Source: Alphaproteobacteria bacterium (GTDB taxonomy: Bacteria; Planctomycetota; Phycisphaerae; UBA1845). Taken from it: DNA of 64,000 bases. Each line of letters opens with the position of its first letter. The first letter of the stretch is position 1. The notes below the pieces were generated by a model. It ran no database searches. It saw only the letters and a program-made list of their open reading frames with translations, and had not been told where the DNA came from. The DNA lies in NCBI GenBank assembly GCA_028285105.1, contig JANQQE010000001.1, positions 1-64,000 of the forward strand, written 5' to 3'. Of this stretch, positions 1 to 8,988 are shown piece by piece. The position numbers and the translations under genes are program-made.

Positions 1-431
1 GCCGATCCCGCGTTGTCTAATCTGGGATTGTAACTATCGTCCCTGGAAATCTTGCGATCGATCAGTTTTCGGCAACCATTGCGGCCGCCACTCGGTACAA
101 TTCGCCTGCTTTCAAGGTACTTCGCGTGAGTCGGAATAAGGTAATTGTTGGAATCGATTCGCGTCAATCCGTAGTCGTCGGGGGCGGGCAATAGTGTTTC
201 GACCGCGATCATCGGATCGCTGCGCTGGCTGCATGTGCCAAGATACAACCGATCGAAAGCATGCAGATGTCCGCAAGTGCCTAATTGCGCGGTCGATAGT
301 TTGATGCGGATGTGTTATTGGTCGAATGACTCGGCACGACCGACCCGCTAAAGTTTTGCGTTCAAGCATTGCTCCTATCAACGCAAGATCAACCGCGAGA
401 TGAATCAATTCCAAATCGCCGAACGGTGTCC
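1..431. other. Non-coding or unassigned stretch downstream of lysA
   Basis: This stretch lies beyond the 3' end of lysA. A 112-codon open frame on the minus strand (112-450) overlaps the lysA end, and its translation shows no recognisable motif or domain. I see no tRNA-like fold, terminator hairpin with a T-run, or convincing small gene. It could be the upstream region of a gene outside the window. Confidence 0.4.
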
Positions 432-1715
432 CTAGACTTCGCGTTCGCAAGCCATCATGTCGTCGAAAGTTTCGCGGCGACGGATAAGGCGCGGGCCGTT
501 TTCATCGACGAGAACTTCCGCTGCCCGGTTCCGCGAATTGTATTGACTGCTCATCACCGCGCCGTACGCGCCGGCAGAAAACACCGCGATCAAATCGCCC
601 TGCTTGACGGGGGGGATGAATCGGTTGCGACCAAGGTAATCGCTGCTCTCGCAAACGGGTCCGACGATGTCCACCGGTGTTGCGCCTTCGATGCGAAATG
701 CGGGCGATCGATCGGTCGGTGTCATGCCATCTTTTGGGACGACCGGCCAGGCGAAATGGTAGGCGTCGTACAATGCCGGGCGGATCAAATCGGTCATCGC
801 CCCATCGATGATGACGAACTGCTTCGTTCGCGATTGTTTGAGGTAAACCACCCGCGATACCAGAATACCGGCATTGGCTGAGATCGATCTTCCCGGTTCC
901 AGCGACACCTTAAAGCCACTGTCTTGCAGCAGAGGAACGATGGCTTTGGCATAGTCGGCAGCACTAGCCGAAGCCTGGTGGCCGTACTCAATGCCAAATC
1001 CGCCGCCGATGTTAATCGAATCGATGGTTAAGCCGTCGGTCTTGAGTTGATCGACGAGTTCCAACGCCTTGGTCACCATCTCGACGTACGGCTCGACCGT
1101 ATTGACCGGTGAGCCGATGTGCAGATGAATTCCGACGAGTGACAGAAACGCATCGTCTTTGTGTTTTTGAAAGAGCGCCCGCGAACTGCCGATCTCAATA
1201 CCGAACTTGTTTTCGTCTTTGCCGGTTGTCGTGTGCGGGTGGGTTTTGGCATCGACGTCCGGATTGATGCGGAGGGCGGCACGAACATTCTTTCGCGCTT
1301 TGTTGGCGACGGAAGCGATCACGTCCAGTTCCATCGCCGATTCTGCGTTGAAGGTTCCGACGCCCAACTCGACCGCGGCTTTGATTTCGTCAGGGGTCTT
1401 GCCCACGCCCGCAAACACGATGTCGGCTGCGTTGGCACCGGCTTCCAGCGCTCGGCGCACTTCGCCAATGCTCACTGCGTCGAATGACGAACCGCATTCC
1501 AGAAGTGTCTGCAGAATGTGAACGTTGTGGCAGCTTTTGATCGAATAGCAAATTCTCGGATTGAGAGCAGCGAATGCATCGCGTAGCGCCCCATAGAATT
1601 CGCGAAACGCCCGCGCAGAATAAACGTACGTCGGCGTACCGAACTGGTTGGCGATATCGGTAATGCTGTGTCCATCGCAGCACAGCAATCCGTTGGTGTA
1701 TTTGAATGCATCCAT
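432..1715 (-). CDS. lysA: Diaminopimelate decarboxylase
   Basis: PLP-dependent fold-type III decarboxylase that converts meso-diaminopimelate to lysine in the cytoplasm, the last step of lysine synthesis. The 427-residue protein has the PLP-binding lysine in YSIK (Lys60), HLHIGS near 198-202, the glycine loop GGGFG near 237, EPGRS near 273, the substrate motif CESSDYLG near 355 and AGAYG near 381. These cover the whole alanine-racemase-like barrel and the C-terminal beta domain, and the length is usual for the family. The open frame extends to 1838, but the N-terminal 41 residues of that extension do not fit the family; the ATG at 1715 gives a normal N-terminus. The gene is divergent from the amidohydrolase at 1964. 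No other lysine gene is adjacent. Confidence 0.93.
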   Translation of the reverse strand: MDAFKYTNGLLCCDGHSITDIANQFGTPTYVYSARAFREFYGALRDAFAALNPRICYSIKSCHNVHILQTLLECGSSFDAVSIGEVRRALEAGANAADIVFAGVGKTPDEIKAAVELGVGTFNAESAMELDVIASVANKARKNVRAALRINPDVDAKTHPHTTTGKDENKFGIEIGSSRALFQKHKDDAFLSLVGIHLHIGSPVNTVEPYVEMVTKALELVDQLKTDGLTIDSINIGGGFGIEYGHQASASAADYAKAIVPLLQDSGFKVSLEPGRSISANAGILVSRVVYLKQSRTKQFVIIDGAMTDLIRPALYDAYHFAWPVVPKDGMTPTDRSPAFRIEGATPVDIVGPVCESSDYLGRNRFIPPVKQGDLIAVFSAGAYGAVMSSQYNSRNRAAEVLVDENGPRLIRRRETFDDMMACEREV

Positions 1716-1948
1716 CGTCTGACAATCCAAGCAGTTTTCAAGCGTTTGCGACCGCCTCGGGGCACAGGGTTCGAGCGTCGCATGATCCAAGGATAGGGCG
1801 ATGAATGCAAGGGCTCCGTAAAGCATTTGATTGCACAATCGTCGCGTTCAATAGTGAGGGATTGAGCGCTACCCAGGATGTGTTACGCTGCAACGTCGAG
1901 CGTGGCCGCGATCGAGCGCCATGGCACAGATTACTTTGCAATGATCTC

Positions 1949-1966
1949 AAGGAGGTTGATCCTTTG
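1949..1966 (+). promoter_or_regulatory. Shine-Dalgarno site deciding a TTG start
   Basis: A near-perfect Shine-Dalgarno AAGGAGGT at 1949-1956 lies seven bases before TTG at 1964. The open frame begins at 1805, but the lipoprotein signal peptide begins exactly at this TTG, so site and signal agree on the start. Confidence 0.8.
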
Positions 1967-3643
1967 AAACGCGCAACTTTGATGGTGATGGGTTTGTTGT
2001 TTGCTGGAGCCGTCGGCTGCGCGCCGTCGAAGGATTTCGATGTCGTGATTCGGGGCGCGACCATCATGGATGGTTCCGGCGACGATGGATATGTCGGTGA
2101 CGTCGCGATTCGTGGCGAAAGGATTGTATCCGTCGGGGCAGAGGTACCGGGCGAGGGTAAAATAGACATCGACGCGACGGGGATGGTCGTCGCGCCGGGT
2201 TTCATCAACATGCTCAGTTGGGCTGGCGAATCTTTATTCGAGGATGGTCGGGCGATGAGCGATGTGCTGCAAGGCGTGACGCTCGAAGTGATGGGCGAAG
2301 GACGCTCGATGGGGCCGCTCAACGACGCCATGAAAAAGGAGATGGTCGAAGAGCAGGGCGATATCAAATTCGACGTCGAATGGACGACGCTTGGCGAGTA
2401 CCTGTCGCATCTGGAAGATCGTGGCGTATCGGTCAACGTCGCTTCGTTCGTGGGTGCGACGACGGTTCGGATTCACGAAATCGGATACGACGATCGCGAA
2501 CCGACGCCCGAAGAACTTGAACGCATGAAGGCTCTCGTTGACCGGGCCATGAAGGAGGGGGCGGTCGGGTTGTCCACATCTTTGATTTATGCGCCGGCGT
2601 TTTATGCCAAGACGGACGAGATCGTTGCGCTTGCACAGGTGGCTGCGAAACATGGCGGCATCTACACATCGCACATGCGAAACGAAGCCGACAGCCTGCT
2701 CGAAGCTTTCGACGAGTTTCTGCACATCGCCCAAAGCGCCAACATTCCCGCCGAGGTGTATCATATTAAGGCGTCCGGTCGAGCGAACTGGAACAAACTC
2801 GAAGCCTTGCTGAATCGAATCGAAAAAGCCCGGGCCGATGGGTTAAAGATCACGGCTGACATGTATACGTACCGGGCAAGTTCGACGGGCCTTGATGCAG
2901 TGATGCCGCCATGGGTACAGGAGGGTGGCCGCGAGGCGTGGGAGAATCGCCTGAAAGACCCGGTGATCCGCGCGAAGGTCAAGAAGGAGATGAACACGCC
3001 CACCACCGAATGGGACAACGGATATCTATCAGCCGGTTCGCCAGAAAATATTCTGCTCGTCGGTTTCCGCAACGATGACCTCAAAGAGTATACCGGCAAA
3101 ACGCTCGCCGAAGTCGCCGCCCTTCGTGGCACGCCCCCTGAAGACACCGCGATGGATTTGGTCATCGAAGATCACAGTGACGTCGGGGCGATTTTCTTCA
3201 CGATGTCCGAAGACAACATCCGCACGAAAATTCAGCAACCGTACATCAGCATTTGCTCCGATGCCGGTTCGTACGCAACCGAAGGCGTCTTCCTGAAACG
3301 CAACCCGCACCCCCGCGCGTACGGATCATTTGCCCGATTCATCGGCAAATACGCCCGCGACGAAGGCCTCGTCCGCGTCGAAGATGCCGTACGCCGGATG
3401 ACTTCGCTTCCGGCAGAAAACCTGAGTCTCAAGAACCGCGGTCGCTTAGCCAAGGATTACTACGCCGATGTCGTCGTCTTCGATCCAAAAACCTTCGGCG
3501 ACAAAGCCACCTTCAGCAAGCCGCATCAATACGCCACCGGTATGCAGCACGTATTTGTCAATGGCGGCCATGTGATTAAAGAAGGAAAGCACACCGGAAA
3601 CACGCCCGGACAATTTGTTCGCGGACCCGGGTGGAAATACTAA
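1964..3643 (+). CDS. D-aminoacylase / N-acyl-D-amino-acid deacylase-like lipoprotein
   Basis: Amidohydrolase-superfamily protein of 559 residues, most like the N-acyl-D-amino-acid deacylase group. Using the TTG at 1964, it starts with a lipoprotein signal and lipobox AVGC, so it should be anchored in a membrane facing the periplasm. The early beta strand and 'DGSGDDGY' fit the composite beta domain of the family. The motif after 'VAPGF' reads INMLSWAGES, where metal-dependent members have an HxH pair, so the first metal-binding histidines are absent. Later family stretches are present: YTSHMRNEADS, VYHIKASG, CSDAGSYATEGVF and the C-terminal GRLAKDYYADVVVFDP. A subfamily with INMLSWA is known to me but its substrate is not. 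It may hydrolyse an N-acyl or peptide-like bond; the substrate cannot be read from sequence. Confidence 0.75.
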   Translation: MKRATLMVMGLLFAGAVGCAPSKDFDVVIRGATIMDGSGDDGYVGDVAIRGERIVSVGAEVPGEGKIDIDATGMVVAPGFINMLSWAGESLFEDGRAMSDVLQGVTLEVMGEGRSMGPLNDAMKKEMVEEQGDIKFDVEWTTLGEYLSHLEDRGVSVNVASFVGATTVRIHEIGYDDREPTPEELERMKALVDRAMKEGAVGLSTSLIYAPAFYAKTDEIVALAQVAAKHGGIYTSHMRNEADSLLEAFDEFLHIAQSANIPAEVYHIKASGRANWNKLEALLNRIEKARADGLKITADMYTYRASSTGLDAVMPPWVQEGGREAWENRLKDPVIRAKVKKEMNTPTTEWDNGYLSAGSPENILLVGFRNDDLKEYTGKTLAEVAALRGTPPEDTAMDLVIEDHSDVGAIFFTMSEDNIRTKIQQPYISICSDAGSYATEGVFLKRNPHPRAYGSFARFIGKYARDEGLVRVEDAVRRMTSLPAENLSLKNRGRLAKDYYADVVVFDPKTFGDKATFSKPHQYATGMQHVFVNGGHVIKEGKHTGNTPGQFVRGPGWKY

Positions 3644-3678
3644 GCAACTGTACTTTAATCCGGTAGGGTTATAGTCCG

Positions 3679-3697
3679 ACTGGGTCTTAATCCCAGT
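3679..3697. promoter_or_regulatory. Inverted repeat ACTGGG-N7-CCCAGT upstream of cydA
   Basis: A perfect 6-bp inverted repeat with a 7-base spacer lies 36 bp after the upstream gene and 41 bp before the cydA start. It has no T-run, so it is not a convincing intrinsic terminator. Its position suits an operator for the cyd operon, but no regulator can be named. Confidence 0.4.
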
Positions 3698-3738
3698 GAT
3701 CCGACGATGCGATTGATCAGCCGCATGGCGCGGGTGTC

Positions 3739-5214
3739 GTGAATGTTCCTTTCATGGATGTCCTAACTCTATCCCGTTTGCAGTTTGCTGGGACGATCAT
3801 GTTCCACTATCTGTTTCCGCCTTTGACCATTGGTCTTGGGTTGGTGATGGTGGTGCTTGAGGGGATCTGGCTTAAGACTGGCGATCAGACTTGGAAGGAT
3901 GCGGCTCGATTCTGGACGCGCATCTTTGCCGTCAACTTCGGGCTTGGCGTTGCCACCGGACTGGTGATGGAGTTCGAGTTCGGGACGAATTGGGCGGCGT
4001 ACAGCCGTTTCGTGGGCGACGTGTTTGGATCGGCGTTGGCGGCGGAGGGCATTTTTGCTTTCTTTCTTGAGTCGGGTTTCCTTGCGGTTTTGGTGTTCGG
4101 TTGGGATCGCGTTGGACCGAAAATGCATTTCTTCTCCAGCCTGATGGTGTGGCTGGGCAGCATGTTCAGTGCGGTTTGGATTGTCGTTGCGAATTCGTGG
4201 CAGCAGACGCCTGCCGGTTACCGCATTGTCGAGATGGTCGTCGGCGATCACACCCGACACCGAGCCGAGATCACTGACTTCTGGGCGATGGTGTTCAACC
4301 CTTCGAGTGTGGATCGGCTGACACATACGCTGATCGGCGCGCTGATACTTGGCGGATTCCTTGTTACATCGGTGAGTTCGTATTACTTGCTCAAGAAACG
4401 CCACGAGCTATTTGCGCGGCGCTGCTTTACGATTGGGTTGATTATCGCTGCGACGTTTAGCCTGTTGGCCGCCATCACCGGGCACGACCAGGCCAAGCAA
4501 GTCGCCCGCACACAGCCAGCAAAACTCGCCGCATTTGAAGGACACTTCAAGACCGGGCCAGCCAACCTGTACCTGTTAGGTTTGCCGGATTTGACAACGG
4601 GTGAAGTGCGTTTCGGTTTGGCAATTCCGGGTATGCTCAGTTATCTCATCACAGGCGACTCGAACAGTTCAATCATCGGGTTGAATGATATCCCCGCCGA
4701 AGATCGCCCGCCCGTTTGGTTGCCGTTTCAGATGTACCACCTGATGGTCGGGCTGGGTGTGAGTTTCATCGTGCTGACGATGGGGACGTTGCCACTGCTC
4801 CGACGGGGGCGCATCTTCACCATGCGTTGGTTGCTGTGGGTGTATGTGTTTGCCGTGTTTGGTCCGATGATCGCCAACCAAGCCGGTTGGATCGCGGCTG
4901 AGGTGGGGCGTCAGCCGTGGCTGGTTTATCCGGGTGAAGTCGACGGCGTGCCCATGCGCGGACTGCGCACATCCGACGGGCTCAGCGAAGCCGTGTCGGC
5001 AGAACAGGTACTCTGGTCGATTATCATGTTTGGTTTGATCTACCTGCTACTGTTTTTTGTCTGGATTTTTGTCCTCAACAACAAAATCCAGCACGGTCCC
5101 GACGAACCCGAACCGAGTTCCGAACCCGGCGAGCGGACGTTTTTCAAGACGGCTGCTGCCATGTCCAGCCACCAACGATCGCTGACCGAAACCAGTCCGA
5201 AAGAGAAACTGTAA
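3739..5214 (+). CDS. cydA: Cytochrome bd ubiquinol oxidase subunit I
   Basis: Inner-membrane quinol oxidase subunit that carries haems b558, b595 and d and the quinol site, reducing oxygen to water with high affinity. The protein of up to 491 residues starts with [18 protein letters not shown], containing the conserved N-terminal haem-ligand histidine, and has about nine membrane segments. The Q-loop motif [12 protein letters not shown] lies near residues 382-394. [10 protein letters not shown] in the middle corresponds to the region of the haem b558 methionine ligand. The short loop before GWIAAE suggests the short Q-loop type. Start may be GTG at 3739 or ATG at 3754; neither has a strong Shine-Dalgarno. 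The stop overlaps the cydB start by one base, so the two are translationally coupled. Confidence 0.95.
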   Translation: MNVPFMDVLTLSRLQFAGTIMFHYLFPPLTIGLGLVMVVLEGIWLKTGDQTWKDAARFWTRIFAVNFGLGVATGLVMEFEFGTNWAAYSRFVGDVFGSALAAEGIFAFFLESGFLAVLVFGWDRVGPKMHFFSSLMVWLGSMFSAVWIVVANSWQQTPAGYRIVEMVVGDHTRHRAEITDFWAMVFNPSSVDRLTHTLIGALILGGFLVTSVSSYYLLKKRHELFARRCFTIGLIIAATFSLLAAITGHDQAKQVARTQPAKLAAFEGHFKTGPANLYLLGLPDLTTGEVRFGLAIPGMLSYLITGDSNSSIIGLNDIPAEDRPPVWLPFQMYHLMVGLGVSFIVLTMGTLPLLRRGRIFTMRWLLWVYVFAVFGPMIANQAGWIAAEVGRQPWLVYPGEVDGVPMRGLRTSDGLSEAVSAEQVLWSIIMFGLIYLLLFFVWIFVLNNKIQHGPDEPEPSSEPGERTFFKTAAAMSSHQRSLTETSPKEKL

Positions 5215-6242
5215 TGTTCTCGCACGATACGCTGTCATTGATCTGGTTCGGGCTGCTCGGGTTTCTGCTGGTGGGTTACGCGATCCTCGACGGGTTCGAC
5301 TTCGGCGTGGGCATCTTGCATCCGATTGCCAAGAGCGATCGCGATCGCCGGATTATCCTCAATTCGATCGGTCCGCTTTGGGACGGCAACGAGGTATGGC
5401 TGGTGACGTTCGGCGGGGCGCTGTTTGCCGCGTTTCCCGAGGCGTATGCAACGGTGTTCAGTGGGTTCTATGTGGCGTTCATGATGCTGCTGTTTGCGTT
5501 GATTTTTCGGGCGGTAAGCATTGAGTTTCGCTCCAAGACTGAACATCCGGCGTGGCGAACGGCATGGGACTATGGTTTTTTTGGTTCGAGTCTGCTGGCT
5601 GCGTTTCTATTCGGGGTGGCAGCCGGCAACGTGATGCGGGGGATGCCGGTTGATGAGGACATGATCATTCGCCAAAGCGTGTTCGAACAATTGACACTCT
5701 ATCCACTGATGGTGGGTGTGCTGACCGTCGCATTGTTCAGCATGCACGGGGCGATCTTTTTATACCTAAAAACCGAGGGCGATCTGCAACAGTTGGTGGA
5801 GCGCTGGATCTGGCGGACGTTTGGGTTCTTTCTGGTCGCATATATTTTTACGACAATGTATACGTTGGTCGAGTACCCCCGCGCGATCAAAAATTTTCAC
5901 GATAACAAGTGGCTGTGGTCGGTCCCGATGCTCAACGTCCTTGCCGTCGCCAACATTCCGCGGGCCATGTATTTGAAGAAGCCAGCCTACGCCTTCGTCA
6001 GTTCGTGCGCAACCATCGCCGCGTTCGCAACATTGTTCGCCACGGCAATCTTTCCGAATCTCGTTCCGTCGTCGCTCAACGACGCATGGCACATGACTGT
6101 CTACAACGCCCGTTCGAGTGAGAGTACCCTGCGACTCATGCTGCTGATCGCCTGCATTGGTATCCCATTTGTGTTGACGTATTCCGGGGTGGTTTACTGG
6201 ACGTTTCGTGGCAAGGTTTACCTCGCCCGCGAAAGCTATTGA
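5214..6242 (+). CDS. cydB: Cytochrome bd ubiquinol oxidase subunit II
   Basis: Second membrane subunit of the bd oxidase, 342 residues and about eight membrane segments. Typical CydB sequence is seen at the N-terminus (GYAILDGFDFGVGILHP, then IGPLWDGNEVWLVTFGGALF) and in 'FPNLVPSS' near residue 280. Start and stop overlap with cydA in a TAATG arrangement. Only 15 bases separate its stop from the convergent gene at 6258, so no cydX-type small subunit gene follows. Also no cydCD assembly transporter is in the window. Confidence 0.95.
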   Translation: MFSHDTLSLIWFGLLGFLLVGYAILDGFDFGVGILHPIAKSDRDRRIILNSIGPLWDGNEVWLVTFGGALFAAFPEAYATVFSGFYVAFMMLLFALIFRAVSIEFRSKTEHPAWRTAWDYGFFGSSLLAAFLFGVAAGNVMRGMPVDEDMIIRQSVFEQLTLYPLMVGVLTVALFSMHGAIFLYLKTEGDLQQLVERWIWRTFGFFLVAYIFTTMYTLVEYPRAIKNFHDNKWLWSVPMLNVLAVANIPRAMYLKKPAYAFVSSCATIAAFATLFATAIFPNLVPSSLNDAWHMTVYNARSSESTLRLMLLIACIGIPFVLTYSGVVYWTFRGKVYLARESY

Positions 6243-6257
6243 CGAACCTCTGGCTGT

Positions 6258-7763
6258 CTAACCGATGTAGCAATTCTTCAAGCGGATGTCTCGATTGGCG
6301 AACGGGCCTGTTGCGTGGTCGTGCAGGTCAACAACAAACTGCTCTTTCGAAAACATCTTTGACACTTCGCGAAAATCCTGGTTGTGCTTCTGCAATGATT
6401 CAAAAATCACGTCGCGAAGTTCAATAACGTCCGGAACGGGTACATCCTGTTGGGTTCGCTCTAGACTGATTCGAAGTTGCTTTTCAAACTCCGGCGTTTC
6501 TTTGACCTGCATGTGGAACGAATGAATCAGCCGAACCATGTCCGCGTCTTGATGAATAATGTGATCGAGGTCGGACGTATAAATGTTGGCCCCATAGAAT
6601 GAGACGGTCAGGTCGCTTCTTCCGAACAGATAAAGCAACGGAAAGCATCGTTGTTGTTGAAGGGCGGTGACGTCGTGGCCAAGCTTGGTCACCGCATCGA
6701 GCGCGTCGGCATAGCCGACCGTTCCGCCGAAGTCCCGCAAATTGTATCGAATTTTGGGGGCAATGTTCGAGAGCCTTGCGATGGTGAAAATCAATTCACC
6801 GTCTTCGTTGGTGTCAATGACGTAGTCCAAGGGATTGTATTGAAAGATCATGGGTGCATCGCTGCGCCCAAACAAGGCTTGGCATAGTTTACTGTCCTTG
6901 AAACATAGCCGCCGCAACGCAACCGTGAAGTCGGTCTCAGCCGCAATGTTGATCTCCAGATCCGATGCGCCAAACGACGAGTAAACGCTCTTGAACGATT
7001 CCAGAAAATAGTCGCGCAGACCCTCCGTCATTCCTTCGCCGCCCACAATCAGATGAACTTCCATCTCAGCGAGGTTCAATTCGGTCGAGTTCAAAAAGTC
7101 CTTGACGAATGGCGGGTACCCGGAAATCAGATAGCGGTATCGGTCGCCAAACAGTTTGAGCGTGTTTTCCAGTTTTAATTTGTCCGGTCCGATGGATTTG
7201 AGGATTAAGGAATCGGCCATCGACATGGAGACGTTCATGCCTGTTGCCCAGGGACCCAGCGCGAAACAATTCAAAAGCATGAAGTCTTCTGAGCCGTACT
7301 TGAGTTGAAACGCGATTTCCATCAGCGCTTTGACGCAGCGGCGTTCGTCCAGACCGCGAACCCAGTTATTGGGTGTACCGCTGGAACCGGACGATTCGTC
7401 GATGACAACCCCTTTTCGTGGAATGGCACCGCCGTAGCAACGGTCTTCAATGGAGCAAGCGCGGACGTAATTGTCCTTGGTGGTTTCCGGTAGGTTGGAA
7501 ACGTCGGCCCAGCTAGGGGCGGGCCAATCGTTTTTGCTTAAGAACTCTCGGTACGCGGGGCATGACTTCTTTGCTTTGATAAACACTGCGTGCGCTTTGA
7601 TCCGGCAAATTGACTGGAGCAGTGGCTGAAATCGCAGCCCACCCAGCATGCCCGAGCGCGTTCGTATGGATGGGAAGAGTCGCGCGAAAAACCTGAACGT
7701 GCTGCTGCCAGTTTCGCAGGAGAACAGGAGCAAATGATCAGTCAATGATAATTTCTGAGACAT
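6258..7763 (-). CDS. PaaK / coenzyme F390 synthetase-like adenylate-forming enzyme
   Basis: Member of the ANL adenylating superfamily, closest in layout to phenylacetate-CoA ligase and coenzyme F390 synthetase. The 501-residue protein has the ATP-binding loop SSGSSGTP, an FGASDLE segment near the middle like the adenine-binding motif, and GRSDLTVSFYGANIY near residue 375, matching the hinge region of PaaK-like proteins. The open frame begins at 7847, but ATG at 7763 with GGAG 11 bases upstream is more likely and overlaps the end of the upstream nitroreductase-like gene by 26 bases. That overlap indicates one operon and translational coupling. It should activate a carboxylate as an acyl-AMP; the acid and the acceptor are unknown. 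Confidence 0.7.
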   Translation of the reverse strand: MSQKLSLTDHLLLFSCETGSSTFRFFARLFPSIRTRSGMLGGLRFQPLLQSICRIKAHAVFIKAKKSCPAYREFLSKNDWPAPSWADVSNLPETTKDNYVRACSIEDRCYGGAIPRKGVVIDESSGSSGTPNNWVRGLDERRCVKALMEIAFQLKYGSEDFMLLNCFALGPWATGMNVSMSMADSLILKSIGPDKLKLENTLKLFGDRYRYLISGYPPFVKDFLNSTELNLAEMEVHLIVGGEGMTEGLRDYFLESFKSVYSSFGASDLEINIAAETDFTVALRRLCFKDSKLCQALFGRSDAPMIFQYNPLDYVIDTNEDGELIFTIARLSNIAPKIRYNLRDFGGTVGYADALDAVTKLGHDVTALQQQRCFPLLYLFGRSDLTVSFYGANIYTSDLDHIIHQDADMVRLIHSFHMQVKETPEFEKQLRISLERTQQDVPVPDVIELRDVIFESLQKHNQDFREVSKMFSKEQFVVDLHDHATGPFANRDIRLKNCYIG

Positions 7764-8730
7764 CGAGTCGGTAGCTCCCCGGAGGTTCTTTTGTGTATCC
7801 CATTCTGAATACAAGCCAGATATTCTCGATCCCAAGCTTTTTCTCAAGGGCGTTTCTGGCTTCGCGGTTGGTGACGAGGTTGCCGAATGGATGAATGTGG
7901 ACGTCTTCGCGAGCCATCTCCATCCAGAGTTTCAACAGATATTTGCCCGCCGCCATTGCAGATTGGCTGTCCCAGAATGACCCTGATATGACGCCAAAGT
8001 GTTGAATGTGTCCCATGCGAAACCGATACCAATGTTTGATGAACGTTGAGATGACCGGTATTCGGTACATCCAGTAGAAATTCGCATTCATCCAAAATTC
8101 AATCGGCCTGAGGTTCATGCATCGGGCGTCGAGTCCGTCGCGCCGTTCGGCAGACTCACGCGGATTCGTTCGAACCCAGTTGTGAAACTCTTTGCGGTAT
8201 GGCCCGTTGTTCATGTCGATGAACGTTGTTTCGAGGTTCAAGTTCATCATCCAGTGAATCGTTTCCGCATCGGAGACGACCGAAAGCTGTTGACCCGTGG
8301 CGCACTTAATGGTCTTGAATCTATTGAGTAAATTGTCCGCCACGGATTTCTTGACGTTGGGCAGTCGCGAAGTCTTTCGTTTTGAATACAGCTCTCTTGG
8401 GAATGGAGCATTTGCTTCATTCGCTTTCGACAAGTTAAGTTTTGCGAAGAGATTCAGTTCGTTGTCGAAGCTCGGTTCAAAGTACTCCGCGGAAAGTTCG
8501 AGACCATACGTGGCGGCAATTCCGGCCAGCGCTTCGCAAAAAATGCCCATTGCACAGATCATGAAGCATCCTGTTGTATCTTCGTCGGGCAAAGCGCGTT
8601 TGCGATCGATGAATAGTTCCGACTGCGTTTCGTCAATGATGCGCACCTTCCAAGGTTGTGCGTTGTGAGGCGACGGCGAGGTGGCGGCTGCTTCGATGAG
8701 GGTTCGCCAGGGGTTTTTGAGATGATTCAT
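7738..8730 (-). CDS. Nitroreductase-family (Acg-like) flavoprotein
   Basis: 330-residue protein with an N-terminal AAATSPSPHNAQPWKV, the FMN-phosphate contact pattern of nitroreductase-like proteins, especially the Acg-like subgroup. Two poorly matched halves follow, with SQSAMAAGKYLLKLWMEMA near residue 250 and FGNLVTNREA near 280 where the family has its second flavin-contact helix. It likely binds FMN and acts as a reductase or oxidase, or stores flavin; the substrate is unknown. It is the first gene of a two-gene unit with the adenylating enzyme, its stop lying within the start region of the next gene. A nitroreductase-like oxidase beside an adenylating enzyme suggests modification of an acyl or peptidyl substrate, which is inference only. 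Confidence 0.65.
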   Translation of the reverse strand: MNHLKNPWRTLIEAAATSPSPHNAQPWKVRIIDETQSELFIDRKRALPDEDTTGCFMICAMGIFCEALAGIAATYGLELSAEYFEPSFDNELNLFAKLNLSKANEANAPFPRELYSKRKTSRLPNVKKSVADNLLNRFKTIKCATGQQLSVVSDAETIHWMMNLNLETTFIDMNNGPYRKEFHNWVRTNPRESAERRDGLDARCMNLRPIEFWMNANFYWMYRIPVISTFIKHWYRFRMGHIQHFGVISGSFWDSQSAMAAGKYLLKLWMEMAREDVHIHPFGNLVTNREARNALEKKLGIENIWLVFRMGYTKEPPGSYRLDVSEIIID

Positions 8731-8988
8731 ACGTCAGTTCCTTGAACGCAACCGTGTGGACCAAATCGATGGGAGTGCCCGATACGCACATCTTGGGCTT
8801 AATTGGCCGTCGAATCCAGCCATTTCCCTGACAAATAGTGTCACTCATCGCTCAGATATTTGTTGCGACTTAGATGCTGGACCGTAAACTACGCCGCAAC
8901 CCGACCGGGTCAGGGTTGTTGCAGCGGGTTTGGTTCTGAAAGCCCGTGCGATACAAATCGAAATGACAAGTCAGAAAGGATTGCGCGA

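Noticed and set aside
369-881. 170-codon plus-strand open frame over the lysA 3' half
   Set aside because: It lies antisense to lysA, whose motifs are intact. The plus-strand translation has no family features.
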